NCBI RefSeq assembly: GCF_949987515.2
Contig: NC_082683.1
Coordinates: forward strand, 100,613,918 to 100,677,917
Reading direction: 5' to 3'
Length of the DNA: 64,000 bases
Origin: Delphinus delphis
Taxonomy: Eukaryota > Chordata > Mammalia > Artiodactyla > Delphinidae
Of the stretch, positions 47,040 through 58,320 are shown piece after piece. Position 1 is the first letter of the stretch. Each line of letters starts with the position of its first letter. The notes below the pieces were generated by a model, which saw nothing but the letters and a program-made list of their open reading frames with translations, did not search any database and had not been told where the DNA came from. The translations under genes and the position numbers were made by a program.

Positions 47040-47700
47040 TGAGGAAAGAAAGAAGGAAAGGAGGGAAGGAAGGAAGGAAGAAAGAAAGAAAGAAGGCAAG
47101 AAGGCAAGAAGGAAAGAAAGCAGGGAAGGAGGGAGGGAGGAAGGAAGGAAAGAGCAAAGAAGGAAAAACAGAAAGAAAGAAGATACAGTAAAAATAAAAT
47201 AAAGTATAATAAAGTTATTGAATTAAAAAATTCTTATTTAGAAAAAAAAAGGGACGGATAGAACCTTAGGACAAATGTTGGAAGCAAAGCTATACAGACA
47301 AAATCTTACACAGAAGCATACACATACACCCTCACTAAAAGAGGTAAAGGGGGAAAAATCATAAATATTGGTGTCAGAGACCACCTCCTCAATTTGGGAT
47401 GAATCGTTGTCTAAAGGAGGGAAGGAAGGAAGGAAAGAAAGAAAGAAAGAAAGAAAGGACGAAGGTAAAGTATAATAACGTTATTAAAATTAAAATTGAT
47501 TATTAAGAAAAAAATTTTAAGAAAAAACCATGGACGGATAGAACCCTAGGACGAATGGTGGAAGCAAGACTATACAGACAAGATCTCACACAGAAGCATA
47601 CACATACACATTCACAAAAAGAGGAATAGGGAAAAAAATCATAGATCTTGCTCCTAAAGTCCACTTCCTTAATTTGGGATGATTGGTTGTCTATTCATGT
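47040..47700. repeat. 280-bp tandem duplication with GGAA tracts in the L1-C 5' UTR
   Basis: 'gacggatagaacc' occurs at 47253 and 47533, and 'cagaagcatacacataca' at 47311 and 47591. Both pairs are exactly 280 bp apart. The purine tracts at 47041-47165 and 47417-47462 precede each copy. The copies differ by scattered substitutions, so the duplication is not brand new. Confidence 0.9.
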
Positions 47701-48162
47701 TTTCCACAGATGCAGGGTATATCAAGTTGATTGTGGAGCTTTAATCCGCTGCTTCTGAGGCTGCTGGGAGAGATTTCCCTTTCTCTTCTTTGTTCTCACA
47801 GCTCACAGGGGCTCAGCTTTGGATTTGGCCCTGCCTCTGCGTGTAGGTCGCTGGAGGGCGTCCGTTTTTTGCTCAGACAGGACGGGGTTAAAGGAGCCGC
47901 TGATTCGGGGGTTCTGGCGTACTGAGGCCGGCGGGGAGGGTGGGGCACGGAATGCGGGGCGGGCCTGCGGCGGCAAAGTCCGGCGTGACTTTGCAGCAGC
48001 CTGAGGCCCGCCGTGCGTTCTCCCGGGGAAGTTGTCCCTGGATCCCGGGAACCTGGCAGTGGCGGGCTGCACAGGCTCCGCGGAAGAGGGGTGTGGAGAG
48101 TGACCTGTGCTCGCACACAGGCCCCTTGGTGGCGGCAGCAGCAGCCTTAACGTCTCCCGCCC

Positions 48163-48360
48163 GCCTCTGGGGCCCGCGCTTTTAGCCGCGGCTTGTGCCC
48201 GTCTCTGGAGTCCGCGCTTTCAGCCGCGGCTCGCGCCCGTCTCTGGGGTCCGCGCTTTCAGCCGCGGCTCGCGCCCGTCTCTGGGGTCCGCGCTTTCAGC
48301 CGCGGCTCGCGCCTGTCTCTGGGGTTCGCGCTTTTAGCCGCGGCTCGCGCCCGTCTCTGG
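48163..48360. repeat. Five 38-bp GC-rich tandem repeats in the L1-C 5' UTR
   Basis: The anchor 'tctctgg' (first copy 'cctctgg') recurs at a strict 38-bp spacing (units starting at 48163, 48201, 48239, 48277, 48315, with a partial at 48353). Each unit contains 'ccgcgctttcagccgcgg' or a close variant with 'cgcttttagcc'. The units are CpG-rich and nearly identical, so they probably expanded recently or are homogenised. Confidence 0.95.
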
Positions 48361-49047
48361 AGTTCCTTTAAGCAGCGTTCTTAAACCCCTCTCCTCACGC
48401 ACCAGGAAACAAAGAGGGAAGAAAAAGTCTCTTGCCTCTTTGGCAGGTGCAGACTTTTCCCCGGACTCTCTCCCGGCTAGCTGTGGTGCACCAACCCCTT
48501 CAGGCTATGTTCAAGCCGCCAACCCCAGTCCTCTCCCTGCGCTCTGTCCGAAACCGAAACCCGGGCCTCAGAGCCTCAGCTCGCAGCCCCGCCCGCCCCG
48601 GCGTGTGAGCAGACAAGCCTCTCGGGCTGGTGAGTGCCGGTCGGCCCTGATCCTCTGTGCGGGAATCTCCCCGCTTTGCCCTCCGCACCCGTTGCTGTGC
48701 ACTCCTCCGCGGCTTCGAAGCTCCCCACCCCGCCTCCCGCAGTCTCCGCCCGCGAAGGGGCTTCCTAGTGTGTGGAAACTTTTCCTCCTTCACAGCTCCC
48801 TCCCACTGGTGCAGGTGCCGTCCCTATCCTTTTGTCTCTGTTTATTCTTTTTTTTCTTTTGCCCTACCCAGGTACGTGGGGAGTTTCTTGCCTTTTGGGA
48901 GGTCTGAGGTCTTCTGCCAGCCTTCAGTAGGTGTTCAGTAGGAGTTGTTCCACGTGTAGATGTATTTCTGGTGTATCTGTGGGGAGGAAGGTGATCTCCG
49001 CGTCTTACTCTTCCGCCATCTTCCTGCTCTCCAATTTAAGAGTTTTT

Positions 49048-49555
49048 AACGCTTAAATATCTTTTGAATCTTCCCCCTTTTCTTCGTCTCCACAGACATA
49101 GAACAGTTCAAGTCCTCATTTCCTCTTTCCTGGTTTTTAGAGTTTCAAGCACATTCTCTTAGCCTAGGAGAGGGATGCATGTGAGTAACATAATGGAACA
49201 CAAATTGTATCTGGGACATTATCATAAACCATGCTTCATATTACCCTCATTTGTCCTCATCTTTGTCATCTCTTTTTGTGTTTACTAGGCTTCTATTTGC
49301 TTTGTCCTTTATTCATAACCTTCTTTCTTACTGCAGTAGCCCTCATTCTTACTGCATTGTTTCCTGGCTACACTTTGCATTCTTCCTTAATGATATTTTC
49401 GTAGGATTACATCTTGATTAGTGTATGCCTCCACTGTCCCCTCAGGAGTTACAATCATTGACCTATCCTAAGACCACTGTTATTCTGTGCACTTCTCAGA
49501 TACAGCCTACTCTACCCCTTATATCTTGACATTAGCTTGGAACCAGACATCTCTG
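49048..49555. other. Intronic sequence, nothing clearly recognised
   Basis: Pyrimidine-rich intron that may be the upstream part of the following L2. No gene-like feature was seen. Confidence 0.4.
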
Positions 49556-49960
49556 ACCAGAACTAATTGCAGTATCTTTAGAATCAATCTTTTTGTTTCC
49601 AGTCTTGTCTACCTTTTGTTCATTCTCTGCATTTATGCTAGTGTTCCTTTAAAAATACAAATCTGACTATTCTGTGTTGCAGATTTAAGAGCCATCTAAT
49701 TGCCTAAATTCAAACTCTTTGTTTCTTCATTGTTCATTTAAAGAATGAGGTAGTGCATACCAAGTAAGTTAAAGACAACTGTAAATTCAGAATCTTTGTC
49801 AAATAATTTTTTGTGTGTTTCTTTCCTTGGTACAGTTTTCTTTGCTTCTTCATGTGTCTCCCATCTTCAGTTCAGTCTAATATAGCTCTAAACAGGTTTT
49901 ACTCCTGTGGTCAATTTTCTATCTCTGTGCCCACATTTATTTTCACTCTGGTTGTATAAT
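49556..49960 (+). mobile_element. L2 LINE relic
   Basis: 'tacaaatctgactattctg', 'agagccatctaattgcct' and 'tcaaactctttgtttcttc' follow the L2 order in sense orientation. It is strongly diverged. Confidence 0.5.
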
Positions 49961-50079
49961 AGATTCTCCTTCTAGTTTTTTCTATTGCTTCTTCTTTGGT
50001 TATTAGATACACAATAACTATAGAACTTAGACTTAGATGTTTCTCATTTAGCTTTGGATATTCATTAGGAACATAACAG

Positions 50080-50700
50080 ACATGGTCTTTGTTCTCATGA
50101 GATTTTGCACTCGGAGACACATAAAATGAATAATTACAAATAAATATTTAATTACAAATTGGGATAAGTGCTATGAAGGAATGAAATGAATGAAAATGAC
50201 AAAATATAAGAAAATAATAAGGCCTAATCTAGATTTGGTGATCAAGGATGGCCTTAAACTGAGACCTAAGTAAGTGAGATTTAGTTAAGGGAAAGCATGT
50301 GAGTTGGAGAGAGCTTTTCATTCAGGAGGAAAAGCTTGTAGAAATGCGCTGAGGTGTGAAGGAGCTTGGTTAATACATGTGAGTGAATGAAAACCTTTGT
50401 GACTAAGTGTAAGAAGAAATATGGAAAGGGAAATGAAGTGAGTATGGGGTAATAAGGACCAAATCAGGTAGGGCCAAGGAAAGGAATTTTGATTTTATTC
50501 TGCTGGCAAAGGAACACCACTGAAAGATTTTAATTAGAGGAATGACATGATCTTGTTTACATTTTTAAAGGATCATTGTCACTTCTGTATGGAAGGTAAA
50601 TTTGATGTTTGGTGGGGAGTGTTGGTAGTGAGGAATAGAAGTGGAGAAATCAGATTGGAGGCTATTTGAATGGTACAACTATGAAAGAATGTCTTTTAAA
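50080..50700 (+). repeat. Ancient interspersed repeat, longest copy in the window
   Basis: The blocks run in order: 'gacatggtctttgttctcatg', 'aaactgagacctaagtaag', 'ggccaaggaaaggaatttt', 'gattttattctgctggc', 'aggaatgacatgatcttg' and 'aggatcattgtcacttctg'. The same class occurs at 5040, 26275 and 52325. I do not name the family. Confidence 0.6.
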
Positions 50701-50789
50701 AATGGAATCTTTTTTTTGTTTTCTTGTCTCTCCTTTCCCATTTTTTTAAATCCAGCTTTTAACGCATTTATATTCTTTTGATTTTTTAG

Positions 50790-50851
50790 AAGAGATGACT
50801 AAGCTTAAAAATAACAAAGAAGTAGAACTTGAAGAATTGAAAAAAATCTTG
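50790..50851 (+). CDS. SYCP1: SYCP1 coding exon i (62 bp)
   Basis: The acceptor attttttag ends at 50789 and the donor is a consensus gtaagt at 50852. The exon completes Glu and reads EMTKLKNNKEVELEELKKIL, ending in phase 0. This is the SYCP1 block EMTKLTNNKEVELEELKKVL. It is the last SYCP1 coding segment I can find. The next segment in human (GEKETLLYEN) is not present between 50852 and 64000. Confidence 0.94.
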
Positions 50852-51289
50852 GTAAGTGTATGGTTTCTCTTATTAATATGTAGCAATTATTTTTCAAAAT
50901 AGTATTAAATCCAGTGACTTAGACTCTCATCCTATAGATGTCTTATGGTAGTTTTTCAACTAAAATATAAAAAAAACTACATTTGGTTTTAGTGAAGCCA
51001 CATTTCTTATCTATCAATTTTTATGGTATATTTTGATAACTGTCGGTGTAGGTGTTTATATTACTTAAGCATGTGTTGACAGTACATTTAAGTGAGATCA
51101 AATATGCCTATTCTGTAGATGATTGTAAATTTGGTGTGCGTTTGATAACTTTGAGCCACAAAGCTGCAATTTTGAGAAAGATATGTATGATATCTATTCA
51201 GTACCTACGTTTAGTATTCAAATAGAATCATATTTAATGAATTTGTTAGGATAGGCTTCATTATGTTTTACTTGATTATAGTGTGTAGC

Positions 51290-51510
51290 GCATGGGTTGG
51301 TAAACTTTTTTTGTAAAGGACTAGATAGTAAATATTTTAGGCTTTGTGGCTATATACAGAATGTTAATTTTCTCCTCCCCTTCCATTTTTTTTCTTTTAT
51401 TTTTAACAATCTTATAAAAATGTAAGAACCATTCTTAGTTAAAGGGCCTACAAAAGAAGGTTGTGGGCTGATTTTGTCTTAGAGGCTGTAGTTTGCCAAC
51501 CTTTGCTTAT
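51290..51510 (+). mobile_element. Non-autonomous hAT-like DNA transposon relic
   Basis: The termini 'ggttggtaaact' (about 51295) and 'agtttgccaacc' (about 51491-51502) are inverted repeats with one mismatch. Internal blocks 'aggactagatagtaaatatt' and 'ttaggctttgtggctata' are those of a common mammalian MER1-type (Charlie-related) element. It is about 220 bp, with no transposase. Confidence 0.7.
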
Positions 51511-51529
51511 AAAAGACAATATTGTTTAT

Positions 51530-52075
51530 CATTACAGGTCTTTGATTTTGGGTTTAACCAATCACATCTCTACCTGATTTTGCAACTCCTAATTCTTCCA
51601 TCTCTTGGGAAGCACTATTTCCAAATGCTTATCCTTTCTTCAGTGAATTGCTTTTGCACAAATTCTTGCAAATAATAATATTTACATTTCTTTCAAATTT
51701 GATAATGTAAACTTATACTTCAGGTCTCAGCTTAAATATCAATTCTTTAGAAATCTCTCTTGACATTCCTAGCTAGTTTAGGTCTCTGTGTAGCTTGTTC
51801 CTCTAGCACCCTGAATTTTTCCTTTATAGCACTTATCACAAATGAAATTTAATTTATTTTTGGTATAATTATTTAAAGCTTTATTCACCCTTTAGAGTCT
51901 CCTTTACTTAGCACAGTAGTTGGCACATAGTAGGTGGTCAATAAATAAATAGTGGAATGCTCCAATAAGGACTAAGAACCTTTGTCCTGTTTGCCCTGTA
52001 ACCTCAGTACTTAGCACAGTAACTGACACTTTGTAAGCACTTTATAAATATTTGTTGAATGAATTAATACTAAAG
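51530..52075 (+). mobile_element. L2 LINE relics, two 3' ends
   Basis: 'aggtctcagcttaaatatc' and 'agcacttatcacaaatg' are followed by two L2-like 3' ends: 'ggcacatagtaggtggtc' with 'aataaataaatagtgg', then 'tagcacagtaactgacac' with 'aaatatttgttgaatgaa'. All are in sense orientation. Confidence 0.75.
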
Positions 52076-52159
52076 TATTATTTTTACACTCCTACATGGA
52101 CAAGGATTGGTTTAGGTTTTGTTTTATTTGAATAGCCGTTAGAGCATAATTAATATCTT

Positions 52160-52330
52160 GGTCCTTAGAATCATAATGCTTTGATGGTATCCAGCTTTTT
52201 ACTTCTTAGCTGTATGACCTAGAGCAATTTACCTAAATTCTTGATGCCTTGGTTTTTCCATTTTATGAAATGGGGGAAATAATTGTACATATCTCATAGG
52301 GTGGTTGTGAAGGATGAATAAGATACATTA
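52160..52330 (+). mobile_element. MIR SINE relic
   Basis: 'tttacttcttagctgtatg', 'acctagagcaatttacct', 'ttttatgaaatgggggaaat' and 'agggtggttgtgaaggat' are in MIR order. Confidence 0.8.
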
Positions 52331-52700
52331 ATTCGTTTAACAAACATTTGTTGAGTTCCTTTTATGGTATACTCTGGGGATGCACTGGGGAGCAAATGGA
52401 TGCATATCCTGTTTTCATGGAGCTAGTCATGAAATAATCATACTTAAATACAAGCAGCCATTCAAAGGTAATAATACCATGGTGTCAAGGGCAATAAAGG
52501 ATTAGTTTACAGTGTAATAAAGGGAGGAATGAGAAGCTCTAAAGAATTTCAGCAGGGAGTGACTTGGTCAGATTTGCAATTTGAAGAGCTCATTTGGTTT
52601 GCAGTACGGAGAACACAATATATTAAGAGAACAGTTCAGAATAAACAGACAATCACAGGAGCCAGAGAAGAGAACTTAGGCTGGGAGATGATGGTAGTAA
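52331..52700 (+). repeat. Ancient interspersed repeat, family not assigned
   Basis: 'ttaacaaacatttgttgag', 'tggggatgcactggggag', 'tttcatggagctagtcatg' and 'gcagggagtgacttggtc' repeat the pattern at 5040 and 50080. Confidence 0.55.
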
Positions 52701-52794
52701 TGAGATACTACTTTGAGAGATATTTAAGATTTAAATACTTTGGATTGATGTAGGGTACTGATAATACTATTTGTTGAAAAGACTCTCTTTTTCT

Positions 52795-52941
52795 TTATAT
52801 ATGTATGTGTGTATGTATGTATTTATGTTTTTGGCTGCACCAAGCGGCTTACGGGATCTAAGTTCCTTGACCAGGGATTGAACCTGAGCTCTCGGCAGTG
52901 AAAGTGCGGAGTCCTAACCACTGGACCACCAGGGAATTCCC
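52795..52941 (-). mobile_element. Short tRNA-derived SINE with target duplication
   Basis: The copy has a TATG/TATTTA tail, then 'ggctgcaccaagcggctta', the box 'ccagggattgaacctg' and the head 'ccaccagggaattccc'. The flanks are aagactctctttttct (52779-52794) and aagactctcctttttct (52942-52958), which differ by a single extra C. Confidence 0.9.
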
Positions 52942-52974
52942 AAGACTCTCCTTTTTCTATTGAGTTACTCTTGC

Positions 52975-53150
52975 ACATTTATAAAAAAAAATCAATTGAC
53001 CATATTTGTGTGGGTCTACTTCTGGACTATTTCTGTTTCATTGATTTTTGTGGTCTATCCATGCACCAGTGTTTTGCTTACTGTAGCTTTATAGTGAGTC
53101 TTAGATTTGGGTAGTGTGATTCCTCCAGCTTTATTATTCTTTTGTGTATA
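52975..53150 (-). mobile_element. Old L1 ORF2 fragment
   Basis: 'ttgaccatatttgtgtgg', 'ccatgcaccagtgttttgc' and 'ttactgtagctttatagtg' are the antisense of the L1 ORF2 segment found at 35780-35890 and 59465-59580. Confidence 0.65.
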
Positions 53151-53159
53151 ATTTTTTTA

Positions 53160-56100
53160 ATGTATTTATTTTTTGAATCTAATTGTATTTTATTTTTTCT
53201 TCCAGTTTTCTTGAGATATAATTGTCATACAGCACTGTATAAGTTTAACGTCTACAGCATAATGATTTGACTTACATACATTACAATAAGTCTACATCCA
53301 TCATCTCATATAGATACAAAATTAAAGAAATAGAAAAAAAATTTTCCTTGTGATGAGAACTCTTAAGATTTACTGTCTTAACAACTTTCATAAATAACAT
53401 ACAGCAGTGTGAATTATATCACATTGTACGTTACATCCCTAGTACTGTTTATCTTACAACTGGAAGTTTGTGCCTTTTGGCAGCCTTCATCCAACTCCTC
53501 GTCCTCCCTTATTTTCCCCACCCCCATAACCATAAATCTCATCTCTGTTTTATGACTTTGTTTGTTTGTTTTGAAGTATAATTGACCTAAAACAGTATAT
53601 TACTTCCTGTTGCACACCAGTGATTTGATATTTCTGTACATTTTGAAATGTTCACTGTGATAAGTCTAGTTACAGTATGTCACCATACAAATATATTACA
53701 TAGGTATTGACTATATTCCCCACACTGTACATTTCATACCTGTGACTCATTTATTTTGCAACTGGAAGTTTGTACCTCTTAGTCTCCTTTGCCTATTTCT
53801 TTCCTACCCTCACCTCTCTCCCCTCTGGCAACCACCTGTTTTTTCACTGTATCTATAACTCTGTTTCTGTTTTGTTGTGTCTGTTCATTTGTTTTGTTTT
53901 TTAGATTTCACATATAAGTGAAATCATACAGTATTTGCCTTTCTCTGTACAACTTATTTCAACATAATACCCTCTGGGTCCACCTATGTTGTTGCAGATG
54001 AAAAGATTTCATTTTTTTTATGGCTGTTATCTATCTATCTATCTTTCTCACATATTCTTTATCTGTTCATCAATTGATGGGCATTTATGTTGCTTCCATA
54101 TCTTAGCTATTGTAAATAATGCTAATCCCACCAACAATGCATGAGGGTTCCCTTTGTTCCACATCCTCACCAACACTTGTTATCTCTTATCTTTTGATAA
54201 TAGCCATTCTGACAGATGGGAGGTAGTATCTCATTGTGGTTTTGATTTGCCTTTCCCTGATTAGTGGTGATGAGCATCTTTTCATGTGCCAGTTGGACAT
54301 CTTTATGTCTTTGGAAAAATCTCTCTTCAGATCCTTTTCCCTGTCCTGTTTTATAATGAGCTTGTTTGGGTTTTTTTTGATGTTGAGTTGTATGAGTTAT
54401 TTGTTTCTTTGTATATTGTGGATATTAACCCCTTTTGGATGTATCATTTGCAAATATTTTCTCCCATTCAGTAGGTGGCCTTTTCATTTTTTTGATAGTT
54501 TCCTTTTCTATGAAAAAGTTTTTTAGTTTGATATAGTCCAATTTGTTTATTTTGCTTTTGTTTCCCTTGCCTGAGGAAACATATCCAAAAAAGATATTGC
54601 TAACACTGATGTCAAATAGTGTACTGCCTATGTTTTCTCCTAGGAATTTTATGGTTTCAGGTCTTGCATTTAAGTCTTCAATCCATTTTGAATTTATTTT
54701 TATGCATGGCATGAGAGAGTAGTCCAGTTTGATTCTTTTGCATGTAGCTGTCCAGTGTTCCCCATACCATTTATTAAAGAGGCTGTCTTTTCCCCATTGT
54801 ATTTCTTGCTCTTTTGTTGTAGGTTAATTGATTATATAAGCATGGGCTTAGTTCTGCGCCCTCTGTTCTATTCCATTGATCTATGTGTCTGTTTTGGTGC
54901 CAGTACCATACTGTTTTGATGACTGTAGCTTTGTGGTAGAGTTTGAAATCAGGTATCATAATACCTCCTGCTTTGTTCTTTCTCAAGATCATTTTGGCAA
55001 TCTGAGGTCTTTTGTGTTTCCATACAAATTTTAGAATTATTGTAGTATGGTGAAAAATGCCATTGTTATTTTGATAGGGAATGCATTGAATTTGTAGATT
55101 GCCTTGGGTATTGTGGTTGTTTTAATGACATTAATTCTTTGAGTCCATGAATATGGTATACCTTTACATCTTTTTTTTGTTTTCAATTTCTTTCATCAGT
55201 GTCTTATAGTTTTCCAGGTAGAGATTTTTACTTCCTTACTTAGAGTTATTCATAGGTATTTTATTCTCCTTGATGTGATTGTAAATGGGATTGCTTTCTT
55301 AATTTCTCTTTCTGTTAGTTTGTTGTTAGTATATAGAACTGCAGCAGATTTCTGTGTATTAATTTTGTGTCCTGTAACTTTACCGAATTCATGGATGAGT
55401 TCTAGTAGTTTTTTGGTGCCGTCTTTAGGATTTTCTGTTTACAGTATCATGTCATATGCAAACAGTGACAGTTTTACTTCTTCCTTTCTGATTTGGATTC
55501 CTTTTATTTCTTTTTCTTGTATGATAGATGTGGCTAGAATTTCCAATTCTTTGTTAGGTAGAAGTGGCAAGTGTTGGCATCATTGTCTTGTTCCTGATTT
55601 TAAAGGAAGTACTTTTGACTGTTGAGTATGATGTTAGCTGTGGGCTTGTCATATATGACCTTTATTATGTTGAGATATATTCCCTCTATACTCACTTTCT
55701 GGAGAGTTTTTAGCATAAATGGATATTGAATTTTGTCAAAAACTTTTTCCACATCTATTGAGATGATCATATAATTTTTATTCTTCATCTGGTTAATGTG
55801 GTGTATCACATTAATTTGCAGATATTGAGCCATCCTTGCATCCCTGGGATAAACCCCACTTGATCATGGTGTATGATCCTTTTAATGTATTGTTGAATTT
55901 GGTTTCCTAATATTTTGTTGAGGATTTTTGTATTTATGTTCATCAATGATATTGGGGTGTAATCTTTTGTTTTTGTGATATCTTTGACTGGTTTTGCTAA
56001 TAGGATAATACTGGCCTGGCAGGATTAGTTTGGAAGAGTTCCTACCTCTGCAGTTTTTTGGAATAGTTTGAGAAGGATAGGTGTTAATTCTCCTTTAAAT

Positions 56101-57843
56101 GTTTGGTAGAATTCACCTATGAAGCCATCTGGTCCTGGACTTTTGTTTGTTGGAAATTTTTTAAATTACTGATTCAATTTCATTACTGGTAATTGGTCTG
56201 TTTATTCTTTCTATGTCTTCCTGGTTCAGTCTTGGAAAATTGTACAATTCTAGGAATTTGTCCTTTTCTTCTAGGCTGTCCATTTTATTGGTGTAAAATT
56301 GTTCATAGTAATCTCTCATGATCCTTTGTATTTCTGTGGTGTTGGTTCTATTTATCCTTTTTTATTTCTGGTTTTATTGATTTGGGCCCTGTTTTTCTCT
56401 TGATAAGTCTCTTACTAAGGTTTATCAATTTTGTCTATTTTTTCAAATAACCAGCTCTTAGTTTTGTTGATCTTTTCTATTGCTTTCTTAGTCTCTCTTT
56501 TTAAAAATTTAGTTCTGATTTTTATGATTTTCTTCCTTCCACTGACTTTGGGTTTTGTGTGTTCTTTTTCTACTTCCTTTGGGTGTAAGATTAAGCTATT
56601 TATTTGAGATTTTTCTTGTTTCCTGAGAGGTAGACTTGTATCACTATAAACCTCCCTCTTAGAACTGCTTTTGCTGCATTGCTTAGATTTTGGATTGTTG
56701 TGTTTTCATTTTCATTTGTCACCATGTATTTTCTGATTTATTCTTTGATTCCTTCAGTGATCCATTGGTTGTTTAGTAGCATATTGTTTAGCCTTCACAT
56801 GTTTGGGAGTTTTTTTCCCTTGTAGTTTTTTTCTTTGTAGTTGATTTCTAGTCTCATAGTGTTGTGGTCAGAAAAGATGCTTGATATGAATTGAATTTTC
56901 TTAAATTTACTGATTTTTTTTGTGGCCTAGCATGTGGTCTATCCTGGAAAAGGTTCCATGTATACTTGAAAAGAATGTCTATTCTGCTGCTTTTGGATGG
57001 AATGTTCTGTATAGATATATTGAGTCCTTTTGGTCTAATGTGTCATTTAAGGCCAGTGCTTTATTGATTTTCTGTCTGGATAATCTGTCTATTGGTGTAA
57101 GTGGGATGTTAAAGTTCCCTGCTATTATTGTGTTGCTGTCAATTACTCCCTTTATGTCTGTTAATGTTTGCACTATGTATTTAGGTACTTCTATATGTTG
57201 GGTGCATATATATTTATAATTATTATATCATCCTTTTGATTAATCTCTTAATCATTATGTAATGGACTTCTTTGTCTCTTGTAACAGTCTTTGTTTTACT
57301 TTGTTTGATATAAGTATTGTTACCCTGGCTTTCTTTTGATTTACATTTGCATGGAATACCTTTTTCCATGCCCTCACTTTTAGTCTATGTCTTTAGATCT
57401 GAAGTGAGTCTCTTGTAAGCAGCATATATATGCATCTTGTTTTTTTGTCCATTCAGGCACTCTGTGTCTTTTTTTGGGAGAATTTAGTCCATTAGTCCTT
57501 TTTTTTTTTTTTGTGGTACACGGGCCTCTCACTGTTGTGACCTCTCCCGTTGCGGAGCACAAGCTCCGGACGCGCAGGCTCAGCGGCCATGGCTCACGGG
57601 CCCAGCCGCTCCGCGGCACGTGGGATCCTCCTGGACCGGGGCACGAACCTGTGTCCCCTGCATCAGAAGGCAGACTCTCAACCACTGCACCACCAGGGAA
57701 GCCTCAGTCCATTTCTTTTAAAGTAATTATTGATAGGTATGTTCTTATTGCCATTTTAAAATTGGTTTTGTTGTATTTTTCAAAGTTAGACAGGTTTATT
57801 GTTTTGTAAGACCTGTCAGAGCTTTCTTTCTTCCTCTTTTTTT
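53160..57843 (-). mobile_element. L1-D, older L1 with 3' UTR and most of ORF2
   Basis: The 3' UTR-like part (53160-53960) precedes an ORF2 region to about 57750, antisense to SYCP1. Recognisable translated pieces include the region around FADDM-type sequence near 55440 and TLTDIKGVIDSNTIIAGNFN near 57130. The frame is split into many short pieces and is older than L1-A. It is interrupted by a SINE at 57494 and by L1-E at about 57845. Any ORF1 would lie beyond the window. Confidence 0.8.
57494..57704 (-). mobile_element. CHR-type SINE inserted in L1-D
   Basis: A compact, well-preserved copy with an oligo-T tail, 'cctctcccgttgcggagc' and the box 'ctggaccggggcacgaac'. Its head is at 57704. 'agtccatt' on both sides (57486-57493 and 57706-57713) is the likely start of the duplication. 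Confidence 0.9.
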
Positions 57844-58281
57844 TCTTGAACTATAGTTGATTTACAATATTGTGTTATTTTCAGGTGTATAGCATAGTGA
57901 TTCGGTTTTTTGCAGATTATATTCCATTATAGGTTATCAAAAGGTATTGGGTGTAATTCTGTGTTCTATACAGTATATTCTTGTTGCATATCTATTTTAT
58001 TTATAAGTAGTTTGTATTTGTTAACCGCATATCCCTAATTTGCTCCTCCCCACTTCCCTCTCCCCTTTGGTAACTACAAGTTTGTTTTCTACATCTGTGA
58101 TTCTGTTTCTGTTTTGCATATATATTCATTTGTATTATTTTTTAGATTCCACATGTGATATAATGTATTTGTATTTGTATTTCTCTCTCTGATTTATTTT
58201 ACTAAGCATAATATTCTCTAGGTCCGTCCATGTTGCTGCAAATGGCAGTATTTCATTCTTTCTTATGGCTGAGCAATATTC

Positions 58282-58286
<5 letters not shown>

Positions 58287-58318
<32 letters not shown>
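58287..58318. repeat. (TG)n microsatellite inside L1-E
   Basis: About 32 bp of alternating T and G interrupt the ORF2 C-terminal region of L1-E and encode a run of Thr-His on the reverse strand. Confidence 0.95.

Positions 58319-58320
<2 letters not shown>

Larger units (their letters stand above)
41371..49032 (-). mobile_element. L1-C, full-length 7.66-kb element with 15-bp target duplication
   Basis: This is a complete L1 on the reverse strand. It has a 3' UTR (41371-41741), ORF2 (41742-45548), a 57-bp gap, ORF1 (45606-46497) and a 2.5-kb 5' UTR (46498-49032). The perfect direct repeat aatttaagagttttt lies at 41356-41370 and 49033-49047. The 5' terminus carries aagatggcgg at +11 to +20, the expected place of the YY1 site of L1 promoters. 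It is longer than a usual 6-6.5-kb L1 because the 5' UTR contains two tandem expansions. ORF2 has four frame breaks, so it is not autonomous. Confidence 0.94.
46498..49032 (-). promoter_or_regulatory. L1-C 5' UTR / internal promoter region
   Basis: The 2.5-kb leader has three parts, read from the + strand. A purine-rich part with a 280-bp tandem duplication comes first (47040-47700). A GC- and CpG-rich part follows (about 47800-48780) with five 38-bp repeats. The terminus is last, with the YY1-type motif ccgccatctt at 49013-49022. In human L1 this region drives element transcription (here toward lower coordinates) and also has antisense promoter activity. Activity here is inferred from that knowledge. 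Confidence 0.75.

Noticed and set aside
48163..48360. CRISPR-like array (regular spacing)
   Set aside because: The 38-bp units are contiguous tandem repeats without variable spacers, in a mammalian L1 leader.
48440..48907. 155-codon + strand frame in a GC-rich region, possibly a CpG-island gene
   Set aside because: The GC-rich block is the antisense of the L1-C 5' UTR, which ends at a target duplication at 49033. The frame is accidental.
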